This document shows positions 6,401-9,994 of a stretch of DNA of 9,994 bases, piece by piece. Each line of letters starts with the position of its first letter. The stretch's first letter is position 1. Both the position numbers and the translations under genes were made by a program. The stretch is from an uncultured Chthoniobacterales bacterium (lineage in GTDB: Bacteria > Verrucomicrobiota > Verrucomicrobiia > Chthoniobacterales > CAKUMP01): positions 1 through 9,994 of the forward strand of contig CAKUMP010000067.1 of the NCBI GenBank assembly GCA_934667795.1, read 5' to 3'. Below the pieces are notes generated by a model. It was not told the origin of the DNA, did not search any database, and saw nothing but the letters and a program-made list of their open reading frames with translations.

Positions 6401-7710
6401 TTCTTTATTGCCTGCGAATGCGTGATAACCAGTGCATTTTCCTCGAGTTCAGAAGCACTGATTTCCGTAACGCGCCCATCTGTTAATCCTGTTTTTACTT
6501 TTATCGCTTCTGGTTTTCCATTTTTCAGAAAATAAATTTCCCGAACTTCTCCCTGACGTTGACGCGGGCCGGCGTTTTCGTTTCCGAATGAAGAGCTGCT
6601 GCTGCGTCGGCGTCTTTGTGGAACTAGATTTTGAATAAATGAACTTCCTCCTCCTCTTTGTGCTGCAGGCGCAGTGCTGGGGGCTGTCGCCGATACCGGA
6701 GAAAAACGAAGTGCCGCATTGGGAATTAAAAATACATTTTCCGCTTCGGCGACCGCAATCTCGGCAGTTGCTGTCATGCCAGGACGAAGACTAAGATCAT
6801 CATTGGAAACTTCCAGTTCTGTTGTGTAAGTGACAACATTGTCGGTCACCTTTGAGCCAAATTCTACTTTTTTGACGCTCGCATTAAATGTCCGATTTGG
6901 CCATGCATCTACAGTAAAGGTCGCATTTTGTCCTTCCTTTACGCGGCCAATGTCAGCTTCTGCAACAGCAACTTCCAGTTTCATGTTTTCCAGCTTTTCA
7001 GCAACAATGAAAAGCTCAGGTGCGGTCATGGTGGCGGCAACGGTTTGCCCGGGCTCGATGTCACGCACAAGAATAATTCCATCAATAGGAGAGATGATGA
7101 CAGATTTTTCCAGATCACTTTCATTCGTTCCAATATTTGCTTCTGCCTGACGGACATCTGCGCCGGCGCTTTCAAGATCTGCTTTGGCTCGTTCAGTGAG
7201 CGCAATCGCTGCGTCAAGTTCTGCCTGGGAAGGCACTTTCCCTCCACTGGCTTCATGCAGTTTTTGCAGACGGACAAGATTGCTTTCAGTTTCAACCAAA
7301 GTTGCTTTTGCTTGTGCGACGCGTGCGGTGGCTGCAGCCGCATTGGCCCGGCTGCTATCGGTCTGACGTTCCAGTTTGCTGGTGTCGAGTTTAGCAAGTG
7401 GTTGGCCCTTCGTGACCTGGTCATTGGTATCGACATAAACTTCTTTCACGGTGCCGGAGAGTTCGCTGCCGATGGTGATTTCGTTAGTGGGTTCAAGATT
7501 CCCCACCGCAGTGACCGTCACCCGTAAGTCTCCACGAACAAGTGGTTCTGTGATATAACGGATGTTGCTGTTAGAGGACGCACGGGTACTGCGCCAGATA
7601 AAAAAGGCAGCAACCATCAAAAGAATGGCAGCAAGAAATAACCAGATTTTCCATTTTTTGGAAGCACCTTTTTCTTTTTGCAGGATTTGAGACAATTCGG
7701 ATTGAGTCAT
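6397..7710 (-). CDS. MacA-like periplasmic adaptor (membrane fusion protein, HlyD/RND family)
   Basis: The 437-residue adaptor links the inner-membrane ABC pump to the outer-membrane channel. From the N-terminus: a cytoplasmic stretch, one membrane anchor (about 20-39), the first lipoyl half (about 80-110, ITIGSELSGTVKEVYVDTND), a long alpha-helical coiled-coil hairpin (about 112-201), the second lipoyl half (203-227, VIISPIDGIILVRDIEPGQ), then beta-barrel and membrane-proximal regions. An insert at about 338-388 is rich in Ser, Arg, Gly and Gln (QRRRRSSSSSFG) and interrupts the membrane-proximal part. I place the start at ATG 7710. It forms an ATGA overlap with the stop of the outer-membrane factor, matches the next junction, and has GGAGG upstream. 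A GTG at 7722 would add only MEKF and sits directly against that GGAGG, leaving no spacing. Confidence 0.93.
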   Translation of the reverse strand: MTQSELSQILQKEKGASKKWKIWLFLAAILLMVAAFFIWRSTRASSNSNIRYITEPLVRGDLRVTVTAVGNLEPTNEITIGSELSGTVKEVYVDTNDQVTKGQPLAKLDTSKLERQTDSSRANAAAATARVAQAKATLVETESNLVRLQKLHEASGGKVPSQAELDAAIALTERAKADLESAGADVRQAEANIGTNESDLEKSVIISPIDGIILVRDIEPGQTVAATMTAPELFIVAEKLENMKLEVAVAEADIGRVKEGQNATFTVDAWPNRTFNASVKKVEFGSKVTDNVVTYTTELEVSNDDLSLRPGMTATAEIAVAEAENVFLIPNAALRFSPVSATAPSTAPAAQRGGGSSFIQNLVPQRRRRSSSSSFGNENAGPRQRQGEVREIYFLKNGKPEAIKVKTGLTDGRVTEISASELEENALVITHSQAIKK

Positions 7711-9164
7711 AAATTTTTCCACCCTCCACCGAGAGCTTTGTAGAGTTGTATATATGCGTTAAGTTGATTCGCCTGGGTATGGACACGTTCTTCCTGGATA
7801 TTGAGTTTGGTACGTTCCGTATCCAGAACGACCAGTAAATCGACCTGACCAGCTTCATATTGCTGGTGGGCAAGGGCAGCTGCTTCGCTTGCCGAGGTAT
7901 CTGCTTTCCAGATGAGGGTGATACGTTCCCCTGTACGCCTGATAGCGACTAAAGAGTTCTCGACTTCCACCAGTGCTTGTAAAATGACGGCTTCATAATT
8001 GGCCAGTGCCTGCTCGAGCTGCGCCTCCCGCATTTGAATATTGGCAGTGATTCGTCCCCCTTCAAAAATCGGTTGGGCAAGACTTGCAATCAAGGAACCC
8101 ACTATTGATTTTGCTGTTGTTTCCGGAGATAATAAATCTCCGGAACGTAATTGGCTGATGCTGATAGACGCACCTAAGTTCAGATTGGGAAGGCGTTCAA
8201 GCTCACTGGCATTCAGACGGTGATAAGCTGCAAGAACATTATAAAGGGCACCACGAACATCCGGACGGTTTTGCAGAACCGTAGCAGGAATTCCGGTCGG
8301 TATTCTTGCCGGAATTTTCGGCAAAGAAAACTTCCGGGATAAACTTTTGTCCAAAGCTCCAGGAGGTTGTCCGCATAACAACGCTAATTGATTTTTATTT
8401 TCAGAAATAAGCAGTTGAAGTGCGGGAATTGCGGCTTTGGCTTGTTCGAGCGTACTGACAGATTGCTGTAATTCCAGCATGTCACTCATCCCGGCTTCTT
8501 GTTTCCAACGCGTGATTTGAGTGGTTTCGTCTCGTGTCTGGATATTATTGCGAAGCACTCTTAACCGCTCTTCATTCGCGCGAAGACTGATATAAGCGGT
8601 GGCAATATCCGCAGTGAGAGAAACTTGTACCGCATAATAGTTTTCTATCGTTTCCTGTAATTCTCGACTGGCTGCCGCCAGATTTTGTTTCTGTTTTCCA
8701 AAAAGATCTGTTTCCCAACTGATATCCAGAGACGCTCCGAGGTTCTGACTGTCCTGTGCTCCCGTTCCATCACGCGCATCTCTTCGTTCAATGCGATCCG
8801 ATGCTCCTCCGGAAATTGAAGGCAAAAGGGAGGAGTATTCTATTCGACGACTTGCTTGTGCTTCCTGAATACGGGCCAATGCTGTACGCATATCCGGGCT
8901 GGCCTTCAACCCTTGTTGAATAAGCGTGTCCAAAACCGGATCATGAAACTGTTTCCACCATTCACGCAAGGCCGCAACATCCAATGGTTGTACGCCTCCC
9001 GTTTCTGCTTTCCATTTTTCAGGTAAATCCACATTGCTCAAATTTTCCGGCCTCGATGTGACACAGGCACTCATGAAAATACAAAAAATTCCCGTAAAAA
9101 TTGTTGAAATCAGGCGAGTCAGAGAATGAGATGCGGTTAAATTGGATCTACAAAAAAATTTCAT
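7707..9164 (-). CDS. TolC/NodT-type outer-membrane efflux lipoprotein
   Basis: The 485-residue protein would form the trimeric outer-membrane channel and periplasmic tunnel of the exporter. The N-terminus has basic and hydrophobic parts and a lipobox, FMSAC, with Cys34 as the probable lipidated residue, which is usual in the NodT subfamily. Mature features are LREWWKQFHDPVLDTLI (first OEP repeat, about 65 onwards), the helical ALARIQEAQASRR, LLCGQPPGAL near the middle, IFEGGRITANIQMREAQLEQA in the second OEP repeat and the typical NodT tail LYKALGGG. The start, ATG 9164, leaves a long signal of 33 residues; the next in-frame Met is in the lipobox itself, so no better ATG exists. The upstream bases lack a good Shine-Dalgarno sequence. 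It is the first gene of the exporter operon, and its stop overlaps the adaptor start by 4 bases. Confidence 0.94.
   Translation of the reverse strand: MKFFCRSNLTASHSLTRLISTIFTGIFCIFMSACVTSRPENLSNVDLPEKWKAETGGVQPLDVAALREWWKQFHDPVLDTLIQQGLKASPDMRTALARIQEAQASRRIEYSSLLPSISGGASDRIERRDARDGTGAQDSQNLGASLDISWETDLFGKQKQNLAAASRELQETIENYYAVQVSLTADIATAYISLRANEERLRVLRNNIQTRDETTQITRWKQEAGMSDMLELQQSVSTLEQAKAAIPALQLLISENKNQLALLCGQPPGALDKSLSRKFSLPKIPARIPTGIPATVLQNRPDVRGALYNVLAAYHRLNASELERLPNLNLGASISISQLRSGDLLSPETTAKSIVGSLIASLAQPIFEGGRITANIQMREAQLEQALANYEAVILQALVEVENSLVAIRRTGERITLIWKADTSASEAAALAHQQYEAGQVDLLVVLDTERTKLNIQEERVHTQANQLNAYIQLYKALGGGWKNL
7723..7727 (-). promoter_or_regulatory. GGAGG ribosome-binding site for the adaptor gene
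   Basis: On the minus strand GGAGG lies 12 bases before ATG 7710, inside the last codons of the outer-membrane factor gene (its GGGW tail). It is the only strong Shine-Dalgarno match before a gene start in the window. The spacing is somewhat long for ATG 7710 but impossible for GTG 7722, which it touches, so it helps decide the start. Confidence 0.5.
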
Positions 9165-9364
9165 GCTTTAAAGTATCTTAATACAACCCGACTTTTGCCC
9201 GTTTGGTTGCGGTCTTTTTTGGAAATTCAGGTGTGTGATGTCAATATGGATAACATCTCGCCCAGCCCTCCGAACGCTGCACGCTTTTGCACGTTATAAA
9301 TCACTTATGAGATTGTTGACTATAGTAAATGGTTTGTATGGAAAGGTTTAATTAAGATCAGGCA
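9165..9364. promoter_or_regulatory. divergent intergenic region between exporter operon and XRE regulator
   Basis: These 200 bases must hold the promoters of both the minus-strand exporter operon and the plus-strand regulator. Toward the regulator, TTGTTG (9313-9318) and TATGGA (9337-9342) are 18 bases apart, or TTGACT (9316-9321) and TATGGA 15 apart; both are weak. Toward the exporter, a perfect TTGACA (plus-strand TGTCAA, 9239-9244) exists, but no convincing -10 box follows at 16-18 bases. A GC-richer patch (9256-9293) contains a direct repeat of TGCACG. No reading frame of note lies here. That regulatory DNA is present follows from the divergent layout; the individual boxes are uncertain. 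Confidence 0.55.
9278..9293. repeat. TGCACG direct repeat with 10-base period
   Basis: TGCACG occurs at 9278-9283 and again at 9288-9293, start to start exactly 10 bases, about one turn of the helix. It lies between the divergent promoters of the exporter and the XRE regulator. Two sites on the same face of the DNA could be a protein-binding pair, but the repeat is short and could be chance. Confidence 0.35.
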
Positions 9365-9724
9365 GTGAATGATCAGGACTATAATTTTGCAAAAAAGCTA
9401 TTATATTTTCGCTCACAACGAAAAATGACGCAAGAAGTGCTGTCGGAACGAGCAGGGATTAGTAGAAACTTTCTGGCATTATTGGAATCCGGGAAAAGGC
9501 GGCCTTCCTGGATAACGGTCTTACGCCTGGTCGAGGCATTAAATATAAGTATTTCAGATTTTCATACTGCTACAGGAAAAGAACTTTCCAGAGAAGCGCG
9601 AATGCAGCGGATTTATAAAGTGATAGAGTCGTTGAATGCAGAGGATATGGAGCAAGTGGAAAATATGCTGGAAGCGACAATGGCACTCATAAAAAATGCT
9701 AAAAAACAGGGTGAATGCCGGTAG
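9365..9724 (+). CDS. small XRE-family helix-turn-helix transcriptional regulator
   Basis: The 119-residue predicted DNA-binding protein has a Cro/C1-type HTH domain at about residues 8-66. LLYFRSQRKMTQEVLSERAG is helices 1-2, ISRNFLALLESGKRRPS is the recognition helix and following turn, and WITVLRLVEALNISISDF closes the domain. A polar helical tail (about 72-113, REARMQRIYKVIESLNAED) could serve in dimerisation; no sensor or peptidase domain is present. The start is GTG 9365. An in-frame TAA at 9353-9355 leaves only four codons upstream and none is ATG, while the next Met (residue 21) would cut into the HTH. AGG at 9360-9362 is too close to be a good ribosome-binding site. It is divergent from the exporter operon, which makes it a candidate local regulator, though XRE proteins next to unrelated genes are common. 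Confidence 0.88.
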   Translation: MNDQDYNFAKKLLYFRSQRKMTQEVLSERAGISRNFLALLESGKRRPSWITVLRLVEALNISISDFHTATGKELSREARMQRIYKVIESLNAEDMEQVENMLEATMALIKNAKKQGECR

Positions 9725-9809
9725 TGTTTCTATGTTATTTTTTACCCGGGATACTGCGTCGCGTTCCGGAAATCTCCCTGACAAAAAACTATTGTAGGAA
9801 ACTTATGGA

Positions 9810-9827
9810 TATTTTGTTGACAAAATA
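9810..9827. repeat. 18-base near-perfect palindrome between convergent genes
   Basis: TATTTTGTTGACAAAATA is a palindrome of two 8-base arms around a central TG. It lies 9 bases beyond the stop of the minus-strand oxidoreductase gene and 85 bases after the XRE gene. On neither strand does a T run follow, and the stem is nearly all A-T, so it is a poor intrinsic terminator. The symmetry is closer to a regulator operator. Its core TTGTTGAC recurs at 9313-9320, upstream of the XRE gene. Confidence 0.4.
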
Positions 9828-9835
9828 ATACGTTG

Positions 9836-9994
9836 TTAAAGTTCGCTCAAAGCCACAATGCGTCCATTTTTTTCGGATTCTTCGGCAGCGAAACAGAGTT
9901 TCATGGTTTCGTAAGCATCGCGTGCGGAAACTTCGGGAGGGAGACCTTTTGCTACCAGTTCCGCAATGCGCAGATTTTGTCCATGTGTATTATG
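9836..9994 (-). CDS. Gfo/Idh/MocA-type oxidoreductase, C-terminal fragment (5' end outside window)
   Basis: An open frame enters at the right edge on the minus strand and stops at TAA (9836-9838), giving 52 residues. The end SARDAYETMKLCFAAEESEKNGRIVALSEL is the typical last helix and strand of NAD(P)-dependent Gfo/Idh/MocA sugar or inositol dehydrogenases, where a helix with an AAEES-like motif is followed by G-R/K-x-V. The Rossmann domain and catalytic residues lie outside the window, so the substrate cannot be judged. It converges with the XRE gene, 111 bases apart. No start codon is present in the window. The family call is by resemblance of a short tail and is moderately sure. Confidence 0.7.
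   Translation of the reverse strand, partial: HNTHGQNLRIAELVAKGLPPEVSARDAYETMKLCFAAEESEKNGRIVALSEL

Noticed and set aside
6928..7527. A 199-codon plus-strand open frame opposite the adaptor gene
   Set aside because: It is antisense to a well-supported adaptor, is cysteine- and phenylalanine-rich without any domain, and has no ribosome-binding site.
9239..9244. Perfect minus-strand TTGACA as the exporter promoter -35 box
   Set aside because: No acceptable -10 hexamer lies 16-18 bases downstream (the sequence there is CAAAAA), so a promoter call is not justified.
1..9994. A novel defence, mobile or phage system in the window
   Set aside because: All large genes belong to recognisable housekeeping or export families apart from the truncated 5' protein; I saw no integrase, transposase, toxin-antitoxin pair, nuclease, spacer array or tRNA attachment site. 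The XRE gene alone is not evidence of such a system.

Overview
The window reads as an ordinary chromosomal segment of a Gram-negative bacterium with moderate GC content. An outer-membrane efflux factor with a lipoprotein signal and a periplasmic adaptor establish the two-membrane envelope. The phylum is less certain. Three things fit the Planctomycetes-Verrucomicrobia-Lentisphaerae group: the divergent histidyl-tRNA synthetase, the scarcity of Shine-Dalgarno sequences and a short palindromic element encoding GSADVPVG. This placement rests on memory of those genomes, not on a search.

Left half, plus strand: the 3' end of an uncharacterised protein (1-403), the fatty-acid dehydratase fabZ (456-890), a multi-membrane-span glycosyltransferase of the GT39/ArnT-like type (1003-3003) and hisS (3109-4377). 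The gaps of 52, 112 and 105 bases do not prove a single operon. A compact palindrome lies directly after hisS, between convergent genes.

Right half, minus strand (9164 down to 4424): a tightly packed four-gene operon for a MacAB-TolC-type tripartite exporter. The order is outer-membrane factor, periplasmic adaptor, ABC ATPase, ABC permease. The first two junctions are 4-base ATGA overlaps and the third is a 3-base gap, so translation is probably coupled. The ATPase would energise the MacB-like permease, the adaptor would bridge the periplasm, and the TolC/NodT-type channel would complete the route out of the cell. The substrate cannot be read from the sequence.

A 200-base divergent region (9165-9364) separates this operon from a small XRE-family regulator (9365-9724), a positional candidate to control the exporter. 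A palindrome follows, then the C-terminal end of a Gfo/Idh/MocA-type oxidoreductase on the minus strand, cut by the window edge.

I found no CRISPR array, RNA gene, insertion sequence, phage gene or defence system, and nothing that looks like a wholly new system. No gene-free stretch exceeds 300 bases. The points most worth a second look are the divergent motif 3 of HisRS, the palindromic element after hisS, the regulator-exporter divergent region and the low-complexity inserts in two exporter subunits.
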